From Methylotenera_A sp040387095 (lineage in GTDB: Bacteria > Pseudomonadota > Gammaproteobacteria > Burkholderiales > Methylophilaceae), in contig JAZKEJ010000091.1 of NCBI GenBank assembly GCA_040387095.1, forward strand, positions 1 through 15,108: a DNA stretch of 15,108 nucleotides, in the 5' to 3' direction. Within the stretch, counting starts at the first letter, position 1. Each line of letters opens with the position of its first letter. Below, piece after piece: positions 1-5,962 of the stretch. A model generated the notes under the pieces. That model was not told where the DNA came from and searched no databases. It worked only from the letters and a program-made list of their open reading frames with translations. The translations under genes and the position numbers were made by a program.

Positions 1-603
1 CAATGGTAACTTGCCCGCAATCGCAAGGATTTCGGCTTCAGCAATCATGCCATGACGTAGCAATTGCCAGTTGTCGCCAACCACGCTAACAATAGTCGAT
101 TCGATGCCCACTTGGCACGCACCGCCATCTAATACAGGCAAGTCTTTGCCTAAGCCAGCTTCTACATGTGTGGCTGTTGTTGGGCTTAATTGCGTGTATT
201 TGTTAGCAGAGGGCGCAGCTAAAGCCAAGCCGCTTTGTTTGAGTAGTTTCAATGCCAGCGGATGACTGGGAACGCGCAGTGCAACCGTTGGCTCACCTGC
301 TCGCACAATGCTACAAACACTGTCTTTTGCGGGCAACACCAACGTGAACGGCCCAGGCCAAAATGCATTTGCTAACTTTTTTGCTAAAGGTGGAAAGTCT
401 GCCGCCCAATCACTCACTTGATTTGCGCTGCTAATATGCACAATCAATGGATTATCGGCTGGGCGTTGTTTAATCGCATAAATTTGACGCAAAGCAACTT
501 CATTTGTCGCATCCGCAGCCAAGCCGTAAACCGTCTCGGTTGGAATCGCGACAACTTCGCCACTTTTTAATTTGGCAATGGCCTGATCTAAACTAATGCG
601 CAT
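1..603 (-). CDS. tsaC: L-threonylcarbamoyladenylate synthase (TsaC/Sua5/YrdC family), 3' end outside the window
   Basis: This gene reads from an ATG at 603 leftward off the window edge; 201 codons are visible. The family makes threonylcarbamoyl-AMP from threonine, bicarbonate and ATP in the cytoplasm, the first step of the t6A37 modification of ANN-decoding tRNAs. The visible part carries the YrdC-fold signatures: an N-terminal AIPTETVYGLAADA stretch (about residues 19-32), the KQRPADNPLIVH motif that binds substrate (about 45-56), WPGPFTLVLP, and the PSAN and SPTTA segments. Because the C-terminus is missing, short TsaC cannot be told from long Sua5 with its extra domain. No good Shine-Dalgarno is seen before the ATG. 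It diverges from the cupin gene across a 181-bp spacer. The family call is firm; the choice of symbol is less so. Confidence 0.93.
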   Translation of the reverse strand, partial: MRISLDQAIAKLKSGEVVAIPTETVYGLAADATNEVALRQIYAIKQRPADNPLIVHISSANQVSDWAADFPPLAKKLANAFWPGPFTLVLPAKDSVCSIVRAGEPTVALRVPSHPLALKLLKQSGLALAAPSANKYTQLSPTTATHVEAGLGKDLPVLDGGACQVGIESTIVSVVGDNWQLLRHGMIAEAEILAIAGKLPL

Positions 604-679
604 AACAATCTAATTTGAATATCAATTAAGGTTCATACAGCCCAGATTAAAAACGCCATTTTACTATCTAAATTGATCA

Positions 680-714
680 AAGCTAAACTTGAGTGCTAAA
701 CCAAGCTTAACTTG
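680..714. repeat. 12-bp direct repeat in the tsaC-cupin divergent spacer
   Basis: AAGCTAAACTTG (680-691) and AAGCTTAACTTG (703-714) differ at one base and start 23 bp apart, roughly two helical turns. They lie between the two divergent genes, where a regulator could bind both copies on one DNA face. This may be chance in AT-rich DNA. Confidence 0.4.
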
Positions 715-737
715 CGCAACAATCACGCCACGATAAG

Positions 738-757
738 TTAGAATAGACACATTCTAA
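738..757. promoter_or_regulatory. Perfect palindrome upstream of the cupin gene (candidate operator)
   Basis: TTAGAAT (738-744) and ATTCTAA (751-757) are perfect inverted repeats around a 6-bp spacer, ending 27 bp before the cupin ATG. TAGAAT inside the left arm also resembles a -10 hexamer, so a bound protein could block transcription. No convincing -35 was found at the right distance. Confidence 0.45.
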
Positions 758-784
758 TATCCAACCAAACCCAGAGAAAATCCT

Positions 785-1117
785 ATGAGCGCTAATCAAA
801 TCATCTTGGAAAAAAACCCCAATCAAGCACATCTAGATATATTAGGCGTAAGCAAATGGCCAACATGGCAAAAAGAAGTATCTGTATTTCCCTGGACATT
901 TCACGAGCAGGAAGTGGCTTATATTTTAGAAGGCGAATGCGTGATTACGCCAGTTGGCGGCTTACCCGTGGCTTTCGGCAAGGGTGATTTAGTGACTTTT
1001 CCTGCAGGTATGTCGGCTAGTTGGGAAGTAAAAAAGCCGCTACACAAACATTACAAATTGGATGGCAATGCATTAACGCAAGCATGGGTGCGTATTAAAG
1101 CCAAAATTGGTTTGTAA
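785..1117 (+). CDS. Small cupin-domain protein (cupin_3/DUF861-like)
   Basis: This 110-residue protein is a single cupin barrel. The most telling segment is EVAYILEGECVITPVGG (about residues 43-59), followed by FGKGDLVTFPAGMSASWEV, the usual second cupin motif of the DUF861 (cupin_3) group, which includes EutQ-like and ureidoglycolate-type enzymes. The classic two-histidine metal motif is reduced: the first motif shows a single histidine (FHEQE) and the second motif has none, so metal binding and catalysis are uncertain. The ATG has only a weak purine-rich stretch (AGAG) in front. It stands alone, divergent from tsaC, and is followed by a hairpin-rich region. The fold is clear and the substrate unknown. 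Confidence 0.85.
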   Translation: MSANQIILEKNPNQAHLDILGVSKWPTWQKEVSVFPWTFHEQEVAYILEGECVITPVGGLPVAFGKGDLVTFPAGMSASWEVKKPLHKHYKLDGNALTQAWVRIKAKIGL

Positions 1118-1123
1118 TACACC

Positions 1124-1186
1124 TGTGCATTTTTAAACGTTATTATCCAAAAAATAACATTTGATGCACATTTAATGCGCTTTTTT
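1124..1186 (+). terminator. Nested hairpin and T-run after the cupin gene (possible terminator)
   Basis: TGTGCAT (1124-1130) pairs with ATGCACA (1164-1170). Inside it GTTATT (1139-1144) pairs with AATAAC (1153-1158). A run of six T follows at 1181-1186, ten bases after the outer stem, which is further than in a textbook intrinsic terminator. It begins seven bases after the cupin stop codon. Confidence 0.35.
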
Positions 1187-1209
1187 CTTCTTTAAATCCT
1201 CAGCTTAAT

Positions 1210-1241
1210 CTTGCAAGCCTTACATAATGTGGCTTTGCAAG
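1210..1241. promoter_or_regulatory. Imperfect inverted repeat upstream of a putative sigma-54 promoter
   Basis: CTTGCAAGCC (1210-1219) and GGCTTTGCAAG (1231-1241) form a 10-bp dyad with one extra base, spaced by 11 bp. Its centre lies about 40 bp upstream of the -24 element of the candidate sigma-54 promoter. An enhancer-binding activator site would be expected upstream, though usually somewhat further away. It has no T-run, so it is unlikely to be a terminator. Confidence 0.4.
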
Positions 1242-1261
1242 GCATTTGCAGTTCAGTCAAA

Positions 1262-1279
1262 TTGGCACAACTTCTGCTT
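1262..1279 (+). promoter_or_regulatory. Candidate sigma-54 (RpoN) -24/-12 promoter
   Basis: TTGGCAC (1262-1268) and CTGCTT (1274-1279) place the invariant GG (1264-1265) and GC (1276-1277) exactly 10 bases apart, as required for RpoN. The match to TGGCAC-N5-TTGC is complete except for C in place of the first T of the -12 element. A start site near 1289 would give a leader of about 35 nt before the small acidic gene. Confidence 0.55.
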
Positions 1280-1282
1280 ATC

Positions 1283-1303
1283 ATTAATTGCAAGCCAATT
1301 AAT
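1283..1303. repeat. Inverted repeat in the presumed 5' leader of the small acidic gene
   Basis: ATTAATTG (1283-1290) and CAATTAAT (1296-1303) are perfect 8-bp arms around a 5-base loop, ending seven bases before the AAAGGAG ribosome-binding site. It could be an operator overlapping the start site, or a weak leader hairpin. Confidence 0.4.
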
Positions 1304-1324
1304 TGATGATAAAGGAGTGTTGAG

Positions 1325-1516
1325 ATGAGCCGTCAAAAGCGTAAAGAAATCGAGCTTTCTAATAGTATGCAAAGTTTGGAGTTACGTTCCGATGATTTTG
1401 CGGGCGATGAGTTTGATGAATATAGCGAAACAGGTATTGAAGTAAGCTTAAAATTTAAAGGCCAAGAGATTGAGGAAAGTTATGGTGGTTATGACGAATA
1501 TGCGCTGGGCATTTAG
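1325..1516 (+). CDS. Small acidic protein of unknown function (63 residues)
   Basis: I do not recognise this protein. It is 63 residues, basic in the first seven (SRQKRK) and then strongly acidic, with a DDFAGDEFDEY stretch at about 23-33 and an EEIEESYGGYDEY-like tail ending in hydrophobic ALGI. No signal peptide, membrane segment or cysteine is present. That it is real is supported by an excellent ribosome-binding site (AAAGGAG, 1311-1317, seven bases before the ATG) and by a candidate sigma-54 promoter and inverted repeats upstream. It converges with alkB, leaving only 36 bp between stop codons. A small regulatory or partner-binding protein is possible; nothing in the sequence decides. Confidence 0.7.
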   Translation: MSRQKRKEIELSNSMQSLELRSDDFAGDEFDEYSETGIEVSLKFKGQEIEESYGGYDEYALGI

Positions 1517-1552
1517 ACTGTTTAGTTGAGCCATTCACATCATCTGCATGAA

Positions 1553-2230
1553 CTATTTTGCCGCTTGGCGAAATGTTAAGTTAACCCGAAATTGCTGTAA
1601 ATAATCGCTATTCGCAATTTTTGGTTCGGCATCTAAGCCAATATTTTGGCTGGCTTTTACTGGCAGAATGCCATGAAAACGCAGCCTGGACGAGCCGCCC
1701 CACACAACGATATCGCCATGTTGCAGTAATATTTTAATCACTTTGTCTGTACGCTCAAAACCGCCTAACTGAAATATCGCTGGTAAGCCCAGTGAAACAG
1801 AAACGATTGGCTGACTGAAATCCTGCTCATTTTTATCTTGGTGCAAGGTCATGCGTGCGCCAATTTTGTACTGATTAATCAAACAAGCATCTGGTACAAA
1901 ATGCTTAAAACCCGCTTCCGTTGCAGCAAGCTGTGCTAGTTGCTTGAAACAAGCTGGCATGGCTGGCCAGGGCTGATGGCTAATTGGGTCGTGCGTTGTG
2001 TAGCGATAACCTTTTCTATCTGTCACCCAGCCGTATGTGCCGCAATTCGTCATTGCGACTGACATGCTAAAACCGCCAGGGGTAACCATATGGCGAAACG
2101 CTGCAGCCTCAATAACCTGTGATAAATCTGCCAGGAGTTGGGTTTGATTTGCTAGCGCAAAACCTTTTAATAGATAGGCATCTTTTATGATTTCTTGCAC
2201 TTTTGCTTGCTGATTAGCAAATAAATCCAT
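1553..2230 (-). CDS. alkB: AlkB, Fe(II)/2-oxoglutarate-dependent DNA/RNA demethylase
   Basis: AlkB removes methyl groups from 1-methyladenine and 3-methylcytosine in DNA and RNA by oxidation, releasing formaldehyde. The 225-residue protein parallels E. coli AlkB through most of its length: FRHMVTPGGFSMSVAMTNCG (about 45-64), WPAMP, FVPDACLINQY, LHQDKNE, PIVSVSLGLPAIFQLGG and HGDIVVWGG. Iron ligands are H130, D132 (HxD) and H186; R215 and R221 in RVNLTFR match the 2-oxoglutarate-binding arginines. Relative to E. coli there is an insertion of roughly ten residues (about 194-210) before RVNLTFR, giving 225 instead of 216. It is divergent from the alkA-like gene with 38 bp between start codons, so two repair routes for alkylated bases sit side by side. 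No Ada gene or LexA-type box is visible. Confidence 0.97.
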   Translation of the reverse strand: MDLFANQQAKVQEIIKDAYLLKGFALANQTQLLADLSQVIEAAAFRHMVTPGGFSMSVAMTNCGTYGWVTDRKGYRYTTHDPISHQPWPAMPACFKQLAQLAATEAGFKHFVPDACLINQYKIGARMTLHQDKNEQDFSQPIVSVSLGLPAIFQLGGFERTDKVIKILLQHGDIVVWGGSSRLRFHGILPVKASQNIGLDAEPKIANSDYLQQFRVNLTFRQAAK

Positions 2231-2260
2231 CTCGTTTTTACGCCATCTTTAATTAAAGTT

Positions 2261-2273
2261 ATCATGTCATGAT
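2261..2273. promoter_or_regulatory. 13-bp perfect palindrome covering the alkA start codon
   Basis: ATCATG-T-CATGAT is perfectly symmetric and overlaps the glycosylase start at 2269. It lies in the only spacer shared with alkB. It could be a protein site, or it could simply reflect repeated ATG trinucleotides. Confidence 0.3.
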
Positions 2274-2886
2274 GTTTAATACATATCAACAAGCGAGTCT
2301 GTTTCTGAGCAATATTGACTCTGACTGGGCAAATCTAATCGCCACTGTTGGCCTCTGCAATTTTGAGCCTAGACCAGAACGCGAGCCTTATGAGGCACTT
2401 GTGCGTGCGGTGGCTTATCAACAATTGCATGGCAAAGCTGGCGATGCAATTATTAAGCGCTTTAAAAAGGTCTATAACGATGCATTTCCTCAGCCTAGTG
2501 AATTACTTGCTACCGATTTTGAAATATTGCGTGCCTGTGGATTTTCCGGGCGCAAGATAGAAACGATTAAGGGCATTGCAGAAGGTGCTTTAAATGGCGT
2601 TGTGCCAAAGCGCGATATTGCCGATAAAATGTCTGACGAAGAATTGATTAACCGTTTAGTGGCATTAAAAGGCATTGGCCGCTGGACAGTTGAAATGCTA
2701 TTGATGTTCACTTTAGAGCGCATGGATATTTTACCAGCAGATGATTTTGGTGTTGTAGAGGGTTACAAAAGACTCAAAAAACTAGCCGTTGCGCCTAAAC
2801 GCAAAGAGATAGCAGAAATTGGGGAAATTTGGAGTCCGCACAGAACAATTGCCAGTTGGTATTTATGGCGCGTGCCTAAATTATAA
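2269..2886 (+). CDS. DNA-3-methyladenine glycosylase II (AlkA-like HhH-GPD)
   Basis: The protein excises N-alkylated purines such as 3-methyladenine, starting base excision repair. Its 205 residues consist of the HhH-GPD domain only. Seen in order: the EPYEALVRAVAYQQLHGKAG helix region (39-58), the helix-hairpin-helix core LKGIGRWTVEMLLMF (133-147), and LPADDF (155-160), in which D159 matches the catalytic aspartate of AlkA. It lacks the N-terminal domain of the 282-residue E. coli AlkA, like other short family members. Two ATGs are tandem at 2269 and 2272, and neither has a clear Shine-Dalgarno. Divergent pairing with alkB supports a joint alkylation-damage role. The name alkA is common for this family, but I leave the symbol blank because of the short form. 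Confidence 0.93.
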   Translation: MMFNTYQQASLFLSNIDSDWANLIATVGLCNFEPRPEREPYEALVRAVAYQQLHGKAGDAIIKRFKKVYNDAFPQPSELLATDFEILRACGFSGRKIETIKGIAEGALNGVVPKRDIADKMSDEELINRLVALKGIGRWTVEMLLMFTLERMDILPADDFGVVEGYKRLKKLAVAPKRKEIAEIGEIWSPHRTIASWYLWRVPKL

Positions 2887-2905
2887 AAATTTTAAGCCAA
2901 ACAAA

Positions 2906-3024
2906 AGGTTAGTGCGCCCAATCTATATCGGCAGAATCGCACTGGGTCAACGACGACTCATCGGCACTTAATTGCTTGTTCATAAACAACTTTGTGCTTA
3001 CTGCGTTATTCACTGCACTAACCT
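2906..3024. repeat. Long interrupted dyad with 10-bp perfect ends
   Basis: AGGTTAGTGC (2906-2915) and GCACTAACCT (3015-3024) are exact inverted repeats 99 bp apart. Inside, TTGTT-CATA-AACAA forms a small hairpin (near 2976-2989) flanked by GCAC and GTGC, and CCCA/TGGG lies at 2918-2946. The 119-bp element could fold as a structured RNA or be a miniature repeat element. The ends do not have the core orientation of an integron attC site. No flanking target duplication is obvious. Confidence 0.45.
2909..2983 (-). CDS. Possible tiny ORF (24 codons) inside the interrupted dyad
   Basis: On the minus strand an ATG at 2983 opens a 24-residue reading frame, MNKQLSADES... ending in DSADIDWAH, with TAA inside the left arm of the dyad. 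A GTG at 3013 would extend it in frame to 34 residues. The composition (acidic, with one Cys and one Trp) looks protein-like, but no Shine-Dalgarno is visible and I know no family for it. It may be a real microprotein, a fragment of a lost gene or chance. Confidence 0.25.
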   Translation of the reverse strand: MNKQLSADESSLTQCDSADIDWAH

Positions 3025-3087
3025 ACCGACTCTAGCACGCACTGTACTGCTTTGCCAGCGCATACAGCCTGTCATTTGCATACAAAT

Positions 3088-3148
3088 AAACATTATGGTG
3101 AATATTCTAGTTAATGTTTAAGTTAAATAGTGCATTAACTATTAAAAT
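3088..3148 (+). promoter_or_regulatory. AT-rich dyads upstream of the MFS gene (promoter/operator region)
   Basis: AAACATTA (3088-3095) pairs with TAATGTTT (3112-3119). AGTTAA (3121-3126) pairs with TTAACT (3135-3140), and the overlapping AATAGT (3126-3131) pairs with ACTATT (3138-3143). TATTAAAAT (3140-3148) resembles a -10 element only about ten bases before the ATG, so the transcript may be nearly leaderless, which would explain the missing ribosome-binding site. No -35 is convincing. Confidence 0.35.
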
Positions 3149-3157
3149 AGTGGCCTT

Positions 3158-4381
3158 ATGCAACAATTATTCATCCAAAAAAATTTCGCTTTTAGCAAGC
3201 TTCTCGCGTTTCGCATTCAAATCGTGCTGGCATATCAAATCATGGCGGTGGCGGTTGGCTGGCATATTTATGAAATCACACATGACACGTTAGCACTCGG
3301 TTTGGTGGGTTTAGCCGAAGTGATTCCTTACTTTGCGACTGCACTATTTGCTGGCCATGCGGTTGACCACTATTATTCACGACGCTTATTTGGCATGCTA
3401 GCGGCTGTGATGCTGTGCCTTAATGCGCTGACATTAACTTTGGTCACCCAAGGTTTATTAGCTGGAAACAGTACTTATTGGATTTATGGCTCAATCGCCT
3501 TCACTGGCTTTGCGCGCGCATTTATCGCGCCCAGTGTGAATACACTTTTTGCCTTAATTTTGCCGCGTGAATCTTTTGCTAAAGCAACTGGTATTAGCAG
3601 CAGTATTTTTCAAACAGGCTTGGTAGCAGGCCCTGCAATTGGCGGTTTGATGATTGGCTTTGCCGGCAAAGCCATGGCTTATGCACTGGCGACAGCCCTG
3701 TGTTTTGGCGCACTAATCGCCATGTGGTCAATCAAGGTCAAAGAGCCGAAGTCTTTACATAATGCGCCTGTCATCACTAGCATCAAGCAAGGGCTTAATT
3801 TTGTATTCAGCAACCAGATTATGCTGGGCGCCCTGTCATTAGACATGTTTGCCGTGCTGTTTGGCGGCGCGGTTGCCATGTTGCCAGCATTTATCCAAGA
3901 TGTTTACAAAATTGGTCCTGAAGGCTTAGGTATATTGCGCGCTGCACCTGCTGTCGGTGCGATTGCCACTGGCTTATGGCTCACTCGCCATCCTATTAAT
4001 CGCCACACAGGGCGTTGGTTACTATGCGCTGTGGCAGGCTTTGGTTTAAGCATTATCGGCTTTGGCTTGGCGACCAGCTTTTGGGTGGCATTCGCGCTAT
4101 TACTTTTATCTGGCATTGCCGACGGCATTTCAGTTGTGTTGCGCCAAACCATTATGCAGCTTGTCACCCCCGACGGTATGCGTGGGCGCGTTTCGGCAAT
4201 TAACGGCATTTTTATCGGCTCTTCAAATGAGCTTGGCGCATTTGAATCTGGGCTTACTGCTCGCGTGATGGGTTTAGTACCATCGGTGGTTTTTGGCGGA
4301 TTGATGACCTTATCAGTCGTCGGAGTTACCGCAAAATTGGCGCCTAAATTGCGCAATTTAGAATTGCATCAAATTCAATAA
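3158..4381 (+). CDS. MFS transporter (MFS_3, EntS-like exporter)
   Basis: This 407-residue integral membrane protein has about 12 hydrophobic helices and belongs to the major facilitator superfamily, closest in style to the MFS_3/EntS group of proton-driven exporters. Characteristic parts are QIVLAYQIMAVAVGWHIYE (helix 1), the charged loop GHAVDHYYSRR (about 66-76, the MFS loop 2-3 position), the central basic loop after MWSIKVKEP (about 190-215), and the late SSNELGAFESGLTARVMG segment typical of this group. The substrate cannot be read from sequence. No siderophore or drug gene is adjacent. No Shine-Dalgarno precedes the ATG. It converges with the tetR gene with 31 bp between stop codons and no clear terminator. 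Confidence 0.9.
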   Translation: MQQLFIQKNFAFSKLLAFRIQIVLAYQIMAVAVGWHIYEITHDTLALGLVGLAEVIPYFATALFAGHAVDHYYSRRLFGMLAAVMLCLNALTLTLVTQGLLAGNSTYWIYGSIAFTGFARAFIAPSVNTLFALILPRESFAKATGISSSIFQTGLVAGPAIGGLMIGFAGKAMAYALATALCFGALIAMWSIKVKEPKSLHNAPVITSIKQGLNFVFSNQIMLGALSLDMFAVLFGGAVAMLPAFIQDVYKIGPEGLGILRAAPAVGAIATGLWLTRHPINRHTGRWLLCAVAGFGLSIIGFGLATSFWVAFALLLLSGIADGISVVLRQTIMQLVTPDGMRGRVSAINGIFIGSSNELGAFESGLTARVMGLVPSVVFGGLMTLSVVGVTAKLAPKLRNLELHQIQ

Positions 4382-4412
4382 AGCTTGTCGTCAGAATGTC
4401 AATTTCCCATAT

Positions 4413-5048
4413 TTAGGAAGGCCAATTTCTTAAAGCCATCTCTACTATCGCTTTTAACTCCTCATGCGTTGCACCGCTGCTAGCCTGTACCGACATGCCT
4501 TGATGAATGGTTGCTATATATTTCGCCAATTGTTGGCTATTCACTTGTAGCGGCAAATCGCCCTGTGCTTTTGCCACCTCAAAACGCTCTGCAAAGCTGT
4601 CCTCAAAACGCTTTCTATATACAATCAACTCTTGTTGAATCACACTAGAGCTTTGGCCGCAAGTAAGCGCGGCTTGCACGATCAGGCAGCCATTAGGCGT
4701 ATTCTTGTTAGTAAAAAAAGCTGCCGCTTGCTGTAAAAAACTTTCCACTACTTGGCGCGCGGTTGATTGTTTTTTGACTTCTGTCACAAATGCGGCTGGT
4801 CCTGCTACATAATGCGCTAATGCTTGGCGAAACAGCTCTTCTTTATTACCAAATGCAGCATAGATACTCGGCTTATTTATTCCCATCACTTCAGTCAGTT
4901 CCGCCATCGAAGTGCTTTCATAACCGCGCGACCAAAATACGTTCATAGCGGCTTCTAACGCCATTTTTTGGTCAAATGCCAGTGGACGACCACGCGGTTT
5001 AGCTAATGTTTTAGCAGAAGGTACAGAAGTTTTTTCTTTAATAGCCAT
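4413..5048 (-). CDS. TetR/AcrR-family transcriptional repressor
   Basis: This 211-residue TetR regulator probably controls the divergent SDR-hydrolase-DUF2798 operon and itself. After a basic N-terminal tail (residues 1-22), the helix-turn-helix domain spans about 25-75: ALEAAMNVFWSRGYESTSMA, then LTEVMGINKPSIYAAFGNKEELF, the usual TetR recognition-helix signature. The C-terminal ligand domain (about 85-205) includes NTPNGCLIVQAALTCG, a segment common in TetR proteins that answer small electrophiles or solvents. Its two cysteines could be redox- or adduct-sensitive, which is inference. The first palindromic operator begins 30 bp upstream of its start codon, so autoregulation is likely. No strong ribosome-binding site is seen. 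Confidence 0.93.
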   Translation of the reverse strand: MAIKEKTSVPSAKTLAKPRGRPLAFDQKMALEAAMNVFWSRGYESTSMAELTEVMGINKPSIYAAFGNKEELFRQALAHYVAGPAAFVTEVKKQSTARQVVESFLQQAAAFFTNKNTPNGCLIVQAALTCGQSSSVIQQELIVYRKRFEDSFAERFEVAKAQGDLPLQVNSQQLAKYIATIHQGMSVQASSGATHEELKAIVEMALRNWPS

Positions 5049-5077
5049 ATCAAATAACAGGTGTTAATTACTGAATA

Positions 5078-5111
5078 AAATAATATTGTACCATTAGGTA
5101 CAATATTATTT
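5078..5111. promoter_or_regulatory. Operator 1: 15-bp-arm perfect palindrome (probable TetR site)
   Basis: AAATAATATTGTACC (5078-5092) and GGTACAATATTATTT (5097-5111) are perfect inverted repeats around ATTA. The right arm touches the -35 hexamer of the SDR promoter, and the left arm lies 30 bp from the tetR start. Its core TTGTACC-N4-GGTACAA is repeated imperfectly at operator 2. Confidence 0.85.
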
Positions 5112-5138
5112 GACAAATTATTTCATCTCCTTTAGTAT
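5110..5138 (+). promoter_or_regulatory. Sigma-70 promoter of the SDR operon
   Basis: TTGACA (5110-5115) matches the consensus -35 perfectly. A 17-bp spacer leads to TAGTAT (5133-5138), four of six matches to the -10 consensus. The start site would fall near 5145, inside operator 2. Confidence 0.75.
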
Positions 5139-5141
5139 TTA

Positions 5142-5157
5142 TATACCAATCGGTACA
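5142..5157. promoter_or_regulatory. Operator 2: imperfect copy of the TetR operator over the start site
   Basis: TATACC (5142-5147), AATC, then GGTACA (5152-5157) repeats the operator-1 core with one mismatch between arms. The right side continues as GGTACAAATA, as in operator 1. The dyad centres are 55 bp apart, just over five helical turns. It covers the expected transcription start. Confidence 0.7.
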
Positions 5158-5180
5158 AATATAAATTTAAAGGATTTAAT

Positions 5181-5924
5181 ATGTCAACATCAACACAAAA
5201 AATTGCATTTATTACAGGCGCCAATCGCAGCATTGGTTTTGAAACCGCAAAAGGTTTAGGTGCATTAGGTATTCGTGTGGTTATCGGCGCACGTGATACA
5301 GCAAAAGGCGAAGCAGCAGCCAAACAATTACAGGCACTGGGCTACCAAGCAGAGGCCATTCACTACGATGCCACCCAAGCTAACTCTGCCGACCAGATAT
5401 TTGAGCATTTAAATAGACAATACGGAAAACTAGATATTTTGGTGAATAATGCGGGCATTAATAAAGAACAATTAATGGGTAGCAATAACAGCAGTAAGGT
5501 AAGTATCGATACAATTCAGCAGACTTTTCATAGCAATCTATTTGCAGTAATTGAGTTAACACAAAAGCTATTACCGCTTATAAAAAAATCTGATGCGGGT
5601 CGCATTGTTAATCTATCTAGCATTTTGGCATCGCTCTCTTTACACAGCATGCCAAATTCCCCGATAGACCCTGCAAAAGCATTTGCCTATAACGCTTCTA
5701 AAACGGCTCTCAATGTTTACACGGTGCATTTAGCGCATGAATTACGCGATACTAATATTAAAGTGAATTCCGCGCATCCTGGCTGGGTAAAAACAGAACT
5801 TGGAGGCGCCAACGCACCAATGGAAATCGCTGATAGCTACAAAACCAGTGTGCAATTAGCTACTTTGGATAGAAATGGCGCAAGTGGTGGATTTTTCCAT
5901 CAAGGCGAAGCTTTGCCTTGGTAA
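5181..5924 (+). CDS. Short-chain dehydrogenase/reductase (SDR), carbonyl-reductase-like
   Basis: This 247-residue NAD(P)-dependent oxidoreductase is the first gene of the TetR-controlled operon. The Rossmann motif is TGANRSIG (12-19), with Ser17 where SDRs normally have the central glycine of TGxxxGxG; this is unusual and could affect dinucleotide binding. R38 after the second strand (GARDT) suggests NADPH preference. Other classical parts are NNAG (89-92), N119, S147 in NLSS, the catalytic Y170-x3-K174 (YNASK) and HPGWVKTE (199-206). The extended loop before the active Tyr (NSPIDPAKAFAYNASK) is seen in carbonyl-reductase-like members. AAAGGA (5169-5174) lies six bases before the ATG. The substrate is unknown; a reactive carbonyl is plausible given the regulator and neighbours. 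Confidence 0.92.
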   Translation: MSTSTQKIAFITGANRSIGFETAKGLGALGIRVVIGARDTAKGEAAAKQLQALGYQAEAIHYDATQANSADQIFEHLNRQYGKLDILVNNAGINKEQLMGSNNSSKVSIDTIQQTFHSNLFAVIELTQKLLPLIKKSDAGRIVNLSSILASLSLHSMPNSPIDPAKAFAYNASKTALNVYTVHLAHELRDTNIKVNSAHPGWVKTELGGANAPMEIADSYKTSVQLATLDRNGASGGFFHQGEALPW

Positions 5925-5962
5925 CTTAACCATTTAGAACGTTTAACTTTAAGGACATGCAT

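Noticed and set aside
71..265. Plus-strand open frame of 64 codons
   Set aside because: It lies wholly antisense to the clear TsaC/Sua5 coding region and has no family-like features.
2231..2268. LexA or Ada box between alkB and the alkA-like gene
   Set aside because: No CTGT-N8-ACAG pattern or convincing Ada-type A/B box could be found in the 38-bp spacer.
2906..3024. Integron attC recombination site
   Set aside because: The inverted-repeat ends have GTTAG on the left and CTAAC on the right, the reverse of attC core orientation, and no integron cassette structure or integrase is present.
3904..4356. 150-codon frame antisense to the MFS transporter
   Set aside because: Its sense is low-complexity Pro/Thr/Lys-rich, as expected for the reverse complement of hydrophobic coding sequence, and it lies inside an unmistakable transporter.
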